Assembly: GCA_037968815.1 (NCBI GenBank)
Contig: JBBKWF010000008.1
Location: 1 to 64,000 of the forward strand
Direction: 5' to 3'
Length of the DNA stretch: 64,000 nucleotides
Source of the DNA: Pseudopedobacter sp037968815
Lineage (GTDB): Bacteria > Bacteroidota > Bacteroidia > Sphingobacteriales > Sphingobacteriaceae
Below, one piece after another: positions 1 to 9,091 of this stretch. The notes under the pieces are model-generated. The model was not told the origin of the DNA. It did no database searches and saw only the letters and a program-made list of their open reading frames with translations. The position numbers and the translations under genes are program-made. Numbering within the stretch: position 1 is the stretch's first letter; every line of letters begins with the position of its first letter.

Positions 1-119
1 TCAACAACCTTCAGTTTAAAAGATAGGCTGTAATCCTTTGAGCTTCTTCTAACATACTCATTCTCTGTTTCTTCTTTCATAACATTACTGTTTGTGTAAC
101 GTTATTTCAGGACGAGACA
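1..119 (-). mobile_element. IS3-type insertion sequence, left edge with start of orfA (partial)
   Basis: On the minus strand an ATG at 80-78 opens a frame that runs off the window edge: 26 residues beginning MKEETENEYVRRSSKDYSLS, followed by FKLKVV. The SLSFKLKVV stretch after a basic N-terminus is typical of the helix-turn-helix OrfA of IS3-family transposases. Upstream of the ATG, minus-strand bases starting TGTCTCGTCC at 119 look like the terminal inverted repeat (TG...), so I place the element edge at 119. The rest of the element, OrfB with its DDE domain and the opposite repeat lie outside the window, so family and intactness cannot be confirmed. Confidence 0.6.
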
Positions 120-129
120 CTGATAAATG

Positions 130-166
130 AAAAAAGGCTTCAACTTATAAAGTTGAAGCCTTTTTT
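130..166. terminator. Bidirectional intrinsic terminator
   Basis: Perfect 11-bp stem (136-146 GGCTTCAACTT paired with 150-160) with a 3-base loop, flanked by an A-run at 130-135 and a T-run at 161-166, so it can terminate on both strands. It lies directly downstream of the TonB receptor gene on the minus strand and separates it from the insertion sequence. Confidence 0.9.
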
Positions 167-180
167 GTAGCCTTAATAGT

Positions 181-2385
181 TTAGTAATTAATGGTATATG
201 TTAAGCTGTAAGTACGGCCTCTACCAGCATAATAAAATGCTTCTTTTTTAGCTAAAGCTTGATAAAGAATTTGAGAACGTTGGCTCCAAATTGTTTGGTA
301 ATCCTTGTTCAATACATTCTGAACACCCATAGTTAATCTACCTAAAGGTAACTTTACGTTTCCTAAAACATCAAATGTGGTATATCCTATCAATTTGTTT
401 CCAGCATTGTCTTTAGAATCAAAAGAATGTAAACCTTGTAGTTTTAAACCAAAGCTTTCTTTATTATAACCAATGAAACCATTCATTTTAGATGGACTTG
501 TTGTCGTTACATCTTGTAAGTACCAAGAACCATTACTTTCTTTCTGGTTTTTGATATAAATTCCACTTACACCTGCAATAAAGCCTTTGGATAGGTTTAA
601 GTCTATTGCACCTTCAGCACCTAAACTTCTTACGTTATCTTCATAAACCTCTATGTTGAAAGTACTGTTTCTTCTCAGGTTTTTATCTGATAAAGTATAA
701 AAACCTGCAACCTGTGCTTTAAATATTCCTGTACGGAAACGGTAGCCTGCTTCATATTGATTGGTTTTTATGCCTGTTAATGGAGATGAATTTACATTAG
801 TTGAAGATCCCAGATCCCAGTTAGAACCATTAAGCGTGTAAGTTCCTTGTCCGTAGTATTTCCCTGGATCTGCCAAGTCAAAACCTTGAGAATAATTGAA
901 CCATACTTGCTGAGGTTCTGATATTTTAAAAACTAAGCCAGCATTTAACAGGTTTACATCATAATGATTTTCGCCTCCTTGAATAACATCTGCAGTTGTT
1001 CCGTTGCCATAAGCTATCGCTACATTAGGACTAATCCCAGTAAAGTCATTTACTTTAACAAACATTTTTTGCTGGCGTACACCTGCAGAAAGAGATAAGA
1101 AGTTAGTGATTTTCAGTTGTGCTTGCGCAAATCCAGATAATCCGTTTACACGATATCCTGGGTAACGCTCAACAGTAGCATACTCAACATTGTTTAAACC
1201 ACCTGATCCGAATGCTATGGTACGGTCAAATAATACTTGGTCAGCATTAAAGGTTTCGTGATCAGCATCTATACCATAAGTGATATTTAGGTTATGGAAA
1301 TCTTTCGCTAAAACTAGTTTTAATGCATTGTAATTGGTCTGTTGAATAGAAGACCCACTGTAAAGTGTTCCTGGAATGGAAGCCTGTCCTGGAAAAGGGT
1401 GGAAACTGAATTTTTCTGTTCTTGACGCGGCTTGTACAAATACATCCTGCCCACCTAAAATATTTGTGATGTGATAGTTTGCATTAATATTAGCTCTTTG
1501 TGTACCAGGGTTAACACTTGACTTAAACCCGTCTCTTACTTCTAAAAGTGCAGGATTTGCTAATAAACCGGCAAAATTAGTACCTAAAAATAAGCCTTTA
1601 TCTCCTTCAAATTTAGAGTTATAATATTGTGCGTTTATACTAAGGTTTTGGTTTTTTGCTAATTTGAATTGAGTGCTTCCAAAAACATCAATAGATTGGT
1701 TATACTGTAAATCTGTTTGGGTAATGTCTGTGAAAATTTGATCTCCGTCTGCATTATAAGCACCACCATTTTTTTGAAATGCTACACCAATTCTTCCGTT
1801 CCAGTTTTCGTTTCCACCAGAAATAGCTTGTGCAATTTTCGCATCGTGGTCATCATCGGCATGTAAACCTGTACGTACTCCAGCTTCTGTAGTGAAAGAA
1901 GGTCTGTTAGTTGTGCCGCTAACTCCTTTTTTAGTGATGATATTTAAAATACCACCGGTAGCACCGCCACCATAAACAGAGCTTGCGCCAGATAAAACCT
2001 CAATTTTTTCAATATTGAAAGGATCAATGGCTTCTAATTGGCGACTTACTCCTCTAGTACTGTTTAAGGAAACTCCGTCAATCATTACTAAAATGCTTCT
2101 GCCACGTAAGTTTTGACCATAGTTGGTACGGCCTTCTGGACCAATATCCAAGCCTGGTACTAATTGAGCCAAAGCTTCTTTAAAAGCCACACCGCTTCTA
2201 ATTTGTTGTTGTAATTGCTGATTGTCAACCACCCAAACTGTACCGGGTATTTCGCTTATCTTTTTTGGTTTACGAGAGGAAACAACAACCACCTCATCTA
2301 AATTTGGAGTAGTTGTTATTTGTGCCTTTAAAGTGGGAGCTATGATAGCCACAATAAGAGCGGTTAGGTATAGATTTTTTTTCAT
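181..2385 (-). CDS. TonB-dependent siderophore receptor, IutA-like
   Basis: Outer-membrane receptor that probably imports a ferric siderophore using TonB energy. The protein (734 aa) has a signal peptide ending near LKA-Q, a plug domain (roughly residues 35-160) with NLRGRS, LVMIDGVSLN and SRQLEAIDPFNIEKIEV, then a long beta-barrel ending in ...LTYTINY with a C-terminal aromatic residue. The SRQL(E/D)..DPFNI..IEV..GA...YGGG.TGG block is very close to the aerobactin receptor IutA, suggesting a hydroxamate/carboxylate ligand (inference). I chose the ATG at 2385 because it begins directly with MKKNLYL and a clean signal peptide; an in-frame ATG at 2406 would add seven residues. Divergently transcribed from the DUF3325/DUF3649/PepSY genes, which are usual partners of such receptors. 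Confidence 0.9.
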   Translation of the reverse strand: MKKNLYLTALIVAIIAPTLKAQITTTPNLDEVVVVSSRKPKKISEIPGTVWVVDNQQLQQQIRSGVAFKEALAQLVPGLDIGPEGRTNYGQNLRGRSILVMIDGVSLNSTRGVSRQLEAIDPFNIEKIEVLSGASSVYGGGATGGILNIITKKGVSGTTNRPSFTTEAGVRTGLHADDDHDAKIAQAISGGNENWNGRIGVAFQKNGGAYNADGDQIFTDITQTDLQYNQSIDVFGSTQFKLAKNQNLSINAQYYNSKFEGDKGLFLGTNFAGLLANPALLEVRDGFKSSVNPGTQRANINANYHITNILGGQDVFVQAASRTEKFSFHPFPGQASIPGTLYSGSSIQQTNYNALKLVLAKDFHNLNITYGIDADHETFNADQVLFDRTIAFGSGGLNNVEYATVERYPGYRVNGLSGFAQAQLKITNFLSLSAGVRQQKMFVKVNDFTGISPNVAIAYGNGTTADVIQGGENHYDVNLLNAGLVFKISEPQQVWFNYSQGFDLADPGKYYGQGTYTLNGSNWDLGSSTNVNSSPLTGIKTNQYEAGYRFRTGIFKAQVAGFYTLSDKNLRRNSTFNIEVYEDNVRSLGAEGAIDLNLSKGFIAGVSGIYIKNQKESNGSWYLQDVTTTSPSKMNGFIGYNKESFGLKLQGLHSFDSKDNAGNKLIGYTTFDVLGNVKLPLGRLTMGVQNVLNKDYQTIWSQRSQILYQALAKKEAFYYAGRGRTYSLTYTINY

Positions 2386-2670
2386 AATCGTTTTCTTTTG
2401 CCGCAAAGAAAAGGCTAATTAAGACTAATTCCAAATAAAAATTTATAAAATTGACTTATCATTTTCCTGCTCTCCATCATTAACATGAGTGAAATAGGAG
2501 AACAAGGATTAAAAAAGAGGCCTCTCAACTCAAGGCTATTTGATAATTCAAATATAAGGTTTAGTTTTGCTGTTTGTAATTAATCTAAATAAATTCAGTG
2601 GTTGATTATAAGACTGAATGAGTTTAATCAACAAATAAGTGTTACACAATTAAATAAGTCGTAGAAATAG

Positions 2671-2997
2671 ATGTTTAGTTTTATCACCTTATTAATGTTT
2701 GTTTCTTTTTTTGTACTTCAACAAAGTTCAAAAAGATGTACTTCCGCTAATGTGGTGTGTGATAATTTTTTTAGCAGAAACTATAAAGCTTCAAAAGCAT
2801 TTGCTTTATTTCTTTTACTCTTATCTTTTGGCTTATTTTGTTGGTCTACAACACTCTTTTCGGGTATCCTTATCGGGTTAACCACTTTAATGGTGATTGC
2901 AAGCTTAACTGTTATACTTATCCCACTAAAAGTATTTAAGTTTTCGTATATCATTTTACTATTTGGTTTTCTGGCTTTTTTAGAGACTTATATTTAA
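2671..2997 (+). CDS. DUF3325-like small membrane protein
   Basis: A 108-aa protein made almost entirely of hydrophobic helices (about residues 1-16, 42-60, 62-80 and 84-104). The pattern and length fit the DUF3325 family, small inner-membrane proteins found next to TonB siderophore receptors and PepSY proteins. It is first of three tightly packed genes, only 4 bases before the next start. The biochemical role of this family is not known; the link to iron uptake is by context. Confidence 0.65.
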   Translation: MFSFITLLMFVSFFVLQQSSKRCTSANVVCDNFFSRNYKASKAFALFLLLLSFGLFCWSTTLFSGILIGLTTLMVIASLTVILIPLKVFKFSYIILLFGFLAFLETYI

Positions 2998-3001
2998 TAA
3001 G

Positions 3002-3295
3002 ATGCCAGCTAATCCCAAGTATCTTAATAACTCTAAGTCACAGCGTTTCGCTAAAATATCAGCAGCTGTTATTGGGGGTTATTTACTTTCATCGGGCTTG
3101 CATTTGGTATTAGCACTAATCTTACCCAACCCAAAAATCGTATTAATTACCTCCGTTTATACCCTTTATATACTTTGGGGATTGTTATTATTGGTGCCGT
3201 TTTTATACAAAAATGGCTGGAAGGTATGGTTGGTTTACTTAGGGATACTATGTTTGATGGCTTTGATGATTTACTTAAACCCAAGACCGCTTTAA
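3002..3295 (+). CDS. DUF3649-like iron-uptake-associated membrane protein
   Basis: A 97-aa protein with a short polar N-terminus then three hydrophobic segments. The SQRFAKISAAVIGGYLLSSG region followed by LALILP matches the look of DUF3649 proteins (QR.AR..AA.LGGY.L....), which accompany PepSY-domain proteins in siderophore uptake loci. It sits between the DUF3325-like and PepSY genes, with 8 bases to the next start codon, so the three are probably one operon. Function is known only by association. Confidence 0.7.
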   Translation: MPANPKYLNNSKSQRFAKISAAVIGGYLLSSGLHLVLALILPNPKIVLITSVYTLYILWGLLLLVPFLYKNGWKVWLVYLGILCLMALMIYLNPRPL

Positions 3296-3303
3296 GCTAA
3301 TTG

Positions 3304-4836
3304 ATGATGGATAAAAGGAGGTATAATGTATTCTACAATTTGCACACGGTTAGTGGAATTACCATTAGTGTAGTTTTATTTGTGATGTTTTTTGCTGGTG
3401 CATTTGCGCTTTTTAAAGATGAAGTGGCTATTTGGGAGAAAGGGGAGGTGATAGAGCAACAAGCGGTAGAAGCTATCAATTACGACCGTATTGTAGCATC
3501 ATTGAGTTCGGCAGGTCATGATTTAGAGGGAAGAGATGTCCGGATGATTATGCCCCACCTTGACAATGAAGTTTGGGTGATTTTATCTGCCTCCAAGGTA
3601 AACCCTAAACATAAAAAGACTTATGTAAATGTGAATACTGTTAATTATCAGGTAACAGCATATGGTGCTTTTTATAGTTTTGGAGAGTTTATTTATCAAT
3701 TGCACTTTCTGTCTATTTTTCCTTACGGAGTATACATTGCTGGCTTTATCGCCCTGTTTTTTATGTTCGCTATTTTTACTGGGCTGATTATTCATTGGGA
3801 TAAAATCATTAGTAACTTTTATGTCTTTCGCTCTAAAGAGAAATTTAAAACCATTTGGAAAGATGCCCATACTGCTTTAGCGATGATTGGCTTGCCTTTC
3901 CAATTGATATTTGCAATAACGAGCTGTTTCTTATGTCTTTCATTATTTGTGCTGATTCCAGCCAACTACTTTTATAATAATGATCAGCAGAAATTAATGT
4001 CGGAATTACGTCCGAGAGCAAAAACTTATAATTTTGAAAACTCGCCGGTAGGGAAGCAAGAGTTTAATCCGTTTATGAGCGATGCTTTGGAAAAGTGGGA
4101 TAGCTTTACACCATTGCAAGTATGGATCAGGAATTTCGGTGATAGCAGTATGAAGTTTCAAATTGATGGAGCTTTATCTTCTGATGAGAAACTATTTGGT
4201 TACGGAAGTGTGGTGTATGATGTGGTATCTGGTAAAGTTAATGCAATCACTAATCCCTTTGATAACAATTATTTAGAAAACATTGAGTTTAGCGTTACCA
4301 AACTACATTACGCTGATTTCGGTGGCTATTGGATAAAGGCTTTATACTTTTTGATGGCAATCATCACTTGTTTTGTGATTTTATCAGGAGTGATGATTTG
4401 GGTGACTTCAAGAGATAAGAAAAATATTCCAGCTGAACAGAAACGTTTTTACCACCGTGTAGCTAAAGTTTATTTAGCCATTTGCTTGAGCCTCTATCCC
4501 ATAACAACTTTTACTTTTTTGGTGGCAAAAGTTTTACCACGCCCCCTAGACCCACAAAGACAAGCGATTATTTATACTGTTTTCTTTGCAGGCTGGTTAT
4601 TACTTAGTATGTGGTTTATTTATAAAAGGAATAATAAGCTTACTAATTTACACTGCTTAAGTATAGCAGGTTTTTTAGCAATTATTATCCCTTTCATCAA
4701 TGGTTTTACTTCTGGTAATTGGTTTTGGAAAACCATCAACAGTTCTGCCCCAATTTTTGTAATTGATGCTTTGTGGTTGATTTTAGGAGGTTTCACACTA
4801 TTAGCCGTCTATAAATTATCGACCAAAAAAGTATAA
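3304..4836 (+). CDS. PepSY-associated TM helix protein, putative ferric-siderophore reductase
   Basis: A 510-aa inner-membrane protein of the PepSY_TM family, often proposed to reduce ferric siderophores or release iron in the periplasm. It has about eight membrane helices: one at the N-terminus (FYNLHTVSGITISVVLFVMF), two near 147-222 around IIHWDK and DAHTALAMIGLP, and five after residue 345. A large periplasmic region with LHYADFGG separates them. His residues in HTVSG, IIHWDK, DAHTAL and LHYADFG are typical heme or metal ligands of the family (inference). Start: the frame opens with TTG-ATG-ATG at 3301-3309; I use the ATG at 3304. Last gene of the operon. Confidence 0.88.
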   Translation: MMDKRRYNVFYNLHTVSGITISVVLFVMFFAGAFALFKDEVAIWEKGEVIEQQAVEAINYDRIVASLSSAGHDLEGRDVRMIMPHLDNEVWVILSASKVNPKHKKTYVNVNTVNYQVTAYGAFYSFGEFIYQLHFLSIFPYGVYIAGFIALFFMFAIFTGLIIHWDKIISNFYVFRSKEKFKTIWKDAHTALAMIGLPFQLIFAITSCFLCLSLFVLIPANYFYNNDQQKLMSELRPRAKTYNFENSPVGKQEFNPFMSDALEKWDSFTPLQVWIRNFGDSSMKFQIDGALSSDEKLFGYGSVVYDVVSGKVNAITNPFDNNYLENIEFSVTKLHYADFGGYWIKALYFLMAIITCFVILSGVMIWVTSRDKKNIPAEQKRFYHRVAKVYLAICLSLYPITTFTFLVAKVLPRPLDPQRQAIIYTVFFAGWLLLSMWFIYKRNNKLTNLHCLSIAGFLAIIIPFINGFTSGNWFWKTINSSAPIFVIDALWLILGGFTLLAVYKLSTKKV

Positions 4837-4844
4837 GCCTAAAC

Positions 4845-5351
4845 TTAATTTTTTATCTTTAAAAAGCTGTCTTGAAACCTTTCAAAATGGCAAGTGTATC
4901 CATTAGGAATTCTTTGTAAGTAATTTTGATGTTCAGGTTCTGCATCCCAGAATGTAGTAAAAGGCTCTAAGGTAGTCACCACTTTACCTTCCCACTTTTT
5001 AGACTCATCTACTAAATTAATTACTTCTATAGCAAGATTTTTTTCTTCTTCATTTTGAAAAAATATGGCAGAACGATAGCTAGAACCATGGTCATTCCCT
5101 TGACTATCAACAGTAGTAGGGTTGTGTATTCTGTAAAAGTAATCTAGTATTTCGGTGAAATTGGTGTCGTTTGGGTCATAAGTTAGTTCAATACCTTCTG
5201 CGTGACCTGGGTGATTTCTATAAGTTGGGCTTTCATTTTCGCCACCTAAGTAACCTACTTTTGTTGCTATAATACCCGGTCTTACTCTAAACAGTTCTTC
5301 CATTCCCCAGAAACAACCACCTGCTATATATGCTTTTTTATAATCGCTCAT
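4845..5351 (-). CDS. msrA: Peptide-methionine (S)-S-oxide reductase MsrA
   Basis: Repairs oxidised methionine (S-epimer of the sulfoxide) in proteins in the cytoplasm, recycled by thioredoxin. The GGCFWGMEE motif near residues 11-19 holds the catalytic Cys13, and GHAEGIELTYDP, SYRSAIFFQN and the C-terminal region follow the family pattern; 168 aa is a normal single-domain length without an MsrB fusion. No signal peptide. It converges with the PepSY gene (8 bases apart) and stands alone on its strand, so it is probably transcribed from its own promoter. Confidence 0.96.
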   Translation of the reverse strand: MSDYKKAYIAGGCFWGMEELFRVRPGIIATKVGYLGGENESPTYRNHPGHAEGIELTYDPNDTNFTEILDYFYRIHNPTTVDSQGNDHGSSYRSAIFFQNEEEKNLAIEVINLVDESKKWEGKVVTTLEPFTTFWDAEPEHQNYLQRIPNGYTCHFERFQDSFLKIKN

Positions 5352-5596
5352 TTTTTAATTTTTAATGATATTTTATTCAAATATAGTGCCTCGCACTGTA
5401 AGTGTGTTGTAAAGTTTTTCTTTGTGGTGGGGGAGTGGCTTTTAGGTTTGTTCAAATGTAGAATTTATTGACGAATCCAAATTTTGTAGCACAATTTCCA
5501 TTTCAGGCTCAGGCTGCATATTTGCGCCAAGTAAGGGATTTATATTATTTTTTAAAGCCAGACAGATTCCTCCTTATTCCATTTTAGATTCCAATG

Positions 5597-5639
5597 CTCG
5601 CTGAAACAGCGAACACTGAAACCAGAGGTATTTACCTCT
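5597..5639 (-). other. Pair of small hairpins after the ldhA-like gene
   Basis: Two short inverted repeats lie directly after the stop codon of the minus-strand dehydrogenase gene: 5624-5630/5633-5639 (AGAGGTA..TACCTCT) and 5598-5603/5607-5612 (TCGCTG..CAGCGA). Neither has a following T-run, so they may be a weak or factor-dependent terminator rather than a canonical one. The rest of the gap up to msrA holds nothing I recognise. Confidence 0.35.
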
Positions 5640-6638
5640 CTATGTCAACATAACGTTGGCATTTTCTGCCATGCAATTTTTGTCAAGTTTGGAGATGCTA
5701 TCCAATGTAACGTGAGCAATTTCTTCTAAAGCTTCTTTTGTGAAAAAAGCCTGATGAGCCGTAAGAAGAACATTTGGAAAACTCATTAACCTTTGAATTT
5801 TATCGTCATCAATAATTTCCACCGAAAGGTCTTTAAAGAATAAAGATTCTTCCTGTTCATAAACATCAATACAAAGCGCAGCGATTTTTTTTGCTTTGAG
5901 TGCTTCAATAATGTCTGTGGTATTAATTAATGGGCCACGGCTGGTATTGATAAGTGTAACCCCGGGTTGCATTAATTCAATGGTTTTTTTATTGATGAGG
6001 TAATGGTTTTCTTTTGTTAATGGGCAATGGAGTGATATGATATTTGACTGTTTTAGTAGTTCTTCTAGTGAAACATAGTTTACCCCTTTTTCTGTTAAGG
6101 AAGAATCGGGGTAAATATCATAAGCAAGAACTTTACAGCCGAAGCCTAACATGATATTGATAAAAGATTTACCAATTTTACCCGTTCCAATAACGCCAAC
6201 GGTTTTGCCAGATAGGTTGTTGCCTAAAAGTCCATCGAGTGAAAAATTTTGCTCACGAACGCGGTTATAAGCTTTGTGCGTTTTTCTGTTTATGGTTAAA
6301 AGCATGGCAACAGCATGTTCAGCAACAGCTTCTGGAGAATAAGAAGGTACACGACAAACAGAAATATTAAATTCTTTAGCAGCTTCGAGATCTACATTAT
6401 TGAAACCTGCACAACGCAAAGCAATTATTTCTATTCCTTTTTTTGCTAATACCGTAATTACATCTCTGTTGAATTTATCATTCACAAATCCACAAACTAC
6501 TTTTGCATCTTTAATTATATCAACAATGTGTGGGCCGAGGTGGGTTTCATGATAGGCGATTTCAAAACCATGCTTTTGATTAGCAGCATCAAAAAATAAT
6601 TTGTCGTATTTTTTTGCAGAGAAGAATTCTATTTTCAT
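5640..6638 (-). CDS. ldhA: D-lactate dehydrogenase family 2-hydroxyacid dehydrogenase
   Basis: NADH-dependent cytoplasmic 2-hydroxyacid dehydrogenase, most like fermentative D-lactate dehydrogenase (pyruvate to D-lactate). In its 332 aa the substrate domain (CAGFNNVDL near 76-84) is followed by the nucleotide fold GTGKIG at 151-156 and the catalytic set Arg234 (NTSRGPLIN), a Glu near 261-264 (DVYEQEE) and His295 (TAHQAFFT). These positions match classical D-LDH proteins, which supports D-LDH over phosphoglycerate or formate dehydrogenase. The exact substrate cannot be read from sequence. An aldo/keto reductase lies 62 bases upstream on the same strand. Confidence 0.85.
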   Translation of the reverse strand: MKIEFFSAKKYDKLFFDAANQKHGFEIAYHETHLGPHIVDIIKDAKVVCGFVNDKFNRDVITVLAKKGIEIIALRCAGFNNVDLEAAKEFNISVCRVPSYSPEAVAEHAVAMLLTINRKTHKAYNRVREQNFSLDGLLGNNLSGKTVGVIGTGKIGKSFINIMLGFGCKVLAYDIYPDSSLTEKGVNYVSLEELLKQSNIISLHCPLTKENHYLINKKTIELMQPGVTLINTSRGPLINTTDIIEALKAKKIAALCIDVYEQEESLFFKDLSVEIIDDDKIQRLMSFPNVLLTAHQAFFTKEALEEIAHVTLDSISKLDKNCMAENANVMLT

Positions 6639-6700
6639 AAGGTGATATTTAGCGTGTTTTTAGGTGAAGTCAGTTTATTTTCCGAATGATGTTAAATGCA

Positions 6701-7639
6701 TTATTGCCAAGTTAGTTGCTTTCTTTCAGTCCAATAATGTTCTGGCGTTTGATTAAAAGTTTGCAGCTTTTCTATTTCTTCAGTTGTTAGTTTAAAAAAC
6801 TGAAACTGTAAATTACTGTTTAATTGTTGCAAGTTTTGGGCACCACTTAAAATCTTATAAGGGTTAATTGTATCCTCACAAAACCTTAAAGCGATAGCAT
6901 CTTCGGTTACGTTATATTTTCTGGCTAGTTTATTTAAATAGCTATATAAATTTTGATATTTAGGATAGCGCTGATTGGGTAGCATTCTTCCGTTAGCTAA
7001 AGCCTCTTTAATAAATATTTTTTTATCAGCATGCTTCAACAAAACAGGTAAGGTGCTTTGCTCCAAAATATTGAAAGTAGTTTGAACACTATCAAAAAGT
7101 GTCTGTCCGCCAATTTTTACAGCAAATGCCTTATCAATTATATCAGCTTGTTGCACCCCACTTGTTGAAAAACCTATTTCAATGTTATTTTGAGACTTTA
7201 TTTGATATAGGTAATTTAAAACCTCTTCATCTTCTAATACATCTGAGTCTGGTGTTACAGAGTGAATTTGATAGTTGTTTAAATGTGGTAGAAGCTCTTT
7301 TGTTTTTTCCCATTGTTGTACAAGCATTTTAAGGCTATGGTCTTTGTACTCATGTATCTCCGCATCTTCTTGGAAGTTAGCCACGTAACTATAGCCCCAT
7401 TTGGAAGAAATTTGGATATTTTCCAGCTCTTTATTTTGCAAAAATTCAATTAACATATCTTCAGCAATACCATAACCGGGTGCAGTATCAAAGTGCCTGA
7501 CTCCTAATAAGTAAGCTTCTTTTAAAAAAGCAACACCTTTTGCTTTAAACGATGCTGGACTAATAAATTCAGTTTTATCCGGTTCAATGTTTATATATTT
7601 TGGACGACCGATTGCCGCCAAGCCGAGAGCTAATTTCAT
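6701..7639 (-). CDS. Aldo/keto reductase
   Basis: NADPH-dependent aldehyde/ketone reductase of the (beta/alpha)8 aldo/keto reductase family, 312 aa, cytoplasmic. The catalytic tetrad is visible: Asp51 and Tyr56 in HFDTAPGYG, Lys80 in SSKWGYSY and His126 in YQIHSV. C-terminal YKILSGAQNLQQLNSN corresponds to the cofactor phosphate-binding segment. The sequence is closest in style to the L-fucose/galactose dehydrogenase-like branch, but the substrate is unknown. It may be co-transcribed with the following dehydrogenase gene. Confidence 0.88.
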   Translation of the reverse strand: MKLALGLAAIGRPKYINIEPDKTEFISPASFKAKGVAFLKEAYLLGVRHFDTAPGYGIAEDMLIEFLQNKELENIQISSKWGYSYVANFQEDAEIHEYKDHSLKMLVQQWEKTKELLPHLNNYQIHSVTPDSDVLEDEEVLNYLYQIKSQNNIEIGFSTSGVQQADIIDKAFAVKIGGQTLFDSVQTTFNILEQSTLPVLLKHADKKIFIKEALANGRMLPNQRYPKYQNLYSYLNKLARKYNVTEDAIALRFCEDTINPYKILSGAQNLQQLNSNLQFQFFKLTTEEIEKLQTFNQTPEHYWTERKQLTWQ

Positions 7640-7764
7640 TAATTATGTTTTATTCGAGATAATTTAATTCTAAATGTGTTTCCTGGCCTTTAATTAGAGC
7701 CTAGATATGGGTGTATGACCCTTGCTTTGTTAATATAGCTAATTTTTACTTATTCTAAAAAACA

Positions 7765-7889
7765 GTGCCAACATTTAGTTATAGCTGAATAAACGCGAAA
7801 CCTTTTGGATAGCAAAATACTTGATGAAATGCAAAAACGGTTTGAGTATACACCCAAACCGCTATCAATATATACATTGTTGTGCGTCG
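7765..7889 (-). repeat. attC-like imperfect palindrome, element 1
   Basis: A long imperfect inverted repeat. The left arm (GTGCCAACATTTAGTTATAGC, 7765-7785) resembles the reverse complement of the right arm (CAAACCGCTAT...TTGTTGTGCG, 7855-7886), with unpaired bases in both, and an inner hairpin CGGTTTG/CAAACCG (7838-7844 / 7855-7861). The right end touches the stop codon of the membrane protein gene at 7890. Architecture (outer AAC-containing ends, bulged arms, AGCGG core) matches two further elements at 14.3 and 15.8 kb. Resemblance to integron attC is an inference; no integrase is present. Confidence 0.45.
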
Positions 7890-8372
7890 TTATTTTTTTA
7901 CTATTGCTAATTCGGCTAGATATTTTTTCGTGTAAATTTCTCCAAAATTATCAATGGTGATTGCAAAGGCTAAATGCAAAATAAGCGCTATAGATATTCC
8001 AAACATGATAGACTTCGGACTTAAAAAAGACATCCCTAAAATAATTGCTACAATCAAAATACCGTAAATTAACTTAAGTCTAAAGAAGGATTTTAATGCT
8101 TTTTCAGTAGCGACTGACTCGCTTTTGAAAAATTCAGTTTCATCCGTTTGATAATTCGAAATCTTGTTATCAATTTTTTGTTGGTATTTAAGATATGTTG
8201 GAAACATTATAATCATTTCTAAAACTCCAATTACAATCATAGTGATTGCAAAACTTTTATGATTTGCAAAGAATAGAAAAAGCAAACCCACCACCACCGA
8301 AATCACACCTATTATTCCTGCGGAAAGGTATAATGTTCTTTCGCTGTTCAAAAATTCATATATCCAATCCAT
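7890..8372 (-). CDS. Uncharacterised four-helix membrane protein
   Basis: Not recognised. The 160-aa product has four hydrophobic helices in two pairs (about 16-36, 40-60, 98-120 and 124-146) separated by a charged cytosolic loop (YLKYQQKIDNKISNYQTDET...). A longer frame exists up to 8411 but it would need a TTG codon and would overlap the upstream nitroreductase; the ATG at 8372 (MDWIYEFLNSE) leaves a 29-base gap and is preferred. The stop codon abuts attC-like element 1. It may be co-transcribed with the nitroreductase. Confidence 0.7.
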   Translation of the reverse strand: MDWIYEFLNSERTLYLSAGIIGVISVVVGLLFLFFANHKSFAITMIVIGVLEMIIMFPTYLKYQQKIDNKISNYQTDETEFFKSESVATEKALKSFFRLKLIYGILIVAIILGMSFLSPKSIMFGISIALILHLAFAITIDNFGEIYTKKYLAELAIVKK

Positions 8373-8401
8373 AATCGTGGTTCTGTTTTCTAATTGTGTT
8401 T

Positions 8402-9076
8402 TTATTTCCAAGTTACAATATCGTTAAAATCTCTTCTTGATTTTGCGTGAGCTGGTTCTTCTTTTCTATAACCAAAAGCGGCCATGAAAGATAATCCGTA
8501 TTTATCTGTGTCTACTCCAAACTTTTCTCTTAATAAAGCCTCTGCTTTTTCTTGATGAAACCCTTCAATTGGGCAACTATCTATTCCGTGTAAAGCAGCA
8601 CCAGTCATCATATTACCCAATGCAATATAAGTTTGTTTTGAAGCCCAGTCAAAAAGTTTTTTGTCTGTGTCTAAATCAAAATCACGTTCTTGAAATTCTC
8701 TGTAGAATTTTGAATACATCTCAATTGCTTCAATTGGGAGTTGCTTTACATCTTTCATCATATGCATAATGTAATCTGCATCCCACTTTGTCATTGGCGC
8801 TTTCATACTTAATCCTAATATAAAATGACTTGCAGTATCTAGTTTTAATGGTGCTCCCCAAGCTACAGGCTTTAATAATTCGCGTAATTCTTGGTTTTGA
8901 ACTACAATAAAATGCCAGGGTTCAAACCCAAATGAACTTGGAGATAAATTGGCAGTTTGTAGAATGAAATTGATATCCTCATCAGTTAATTTTTTAGTTG
9001 AATCAAATTCTTTTGTTGCATGTCTAAATTGAAATGCATTTATAATGTCTGTTTTTGAAATATTGGGTCTGCTCAT
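8402..9076 (-). CDS. NAD(P)H-dependent nitroreductase family protein
   Basis: FMN-dependent oxidoreductase of the NfsB/nitroreductase fold, 224 aa, cytoplasmic, probably a homodimer reducing quinones or nitro compounds with NAD(P)H. Family signatures: FQFRHATKEFD (FMN phosphate-binding Arg), LSPSSFGFEPWHFIVV, ALGNMMTGAALHGIDSCPIEGF and FGYRKEEP near the C-terminus. It is transcribed divergently from an HxlR-type regulator, a frequent arrangement in which the regulator controls the reductase in response to electrophiles or oxidants. TAGTTTTG at 9121-9114 is its likely -7 box. Confidence 0.92.
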   Translation of the reverse strand: MSRPNISKTDIINAFQFRHATKEFDSTKKLTDEDINFILQTANLSPSSFGFEPWHFIVVQNQELRELLKPVAWGAPLKLDTASHFILGLSMKAPMTKWDADYIMHMMKDVKQLPIEAIEMYSKFYREFQERDFDLDTDKKLFDWASKQTYIALGNMMTGAALHGIDSCPIEGFHQEKAEALLREKFGVDTDKYGLSFMAAFGYRKEEPAHAKSRRDFNDIVTWK

Positions 9077-9091
9077 TTTGTTTAAATTTTA

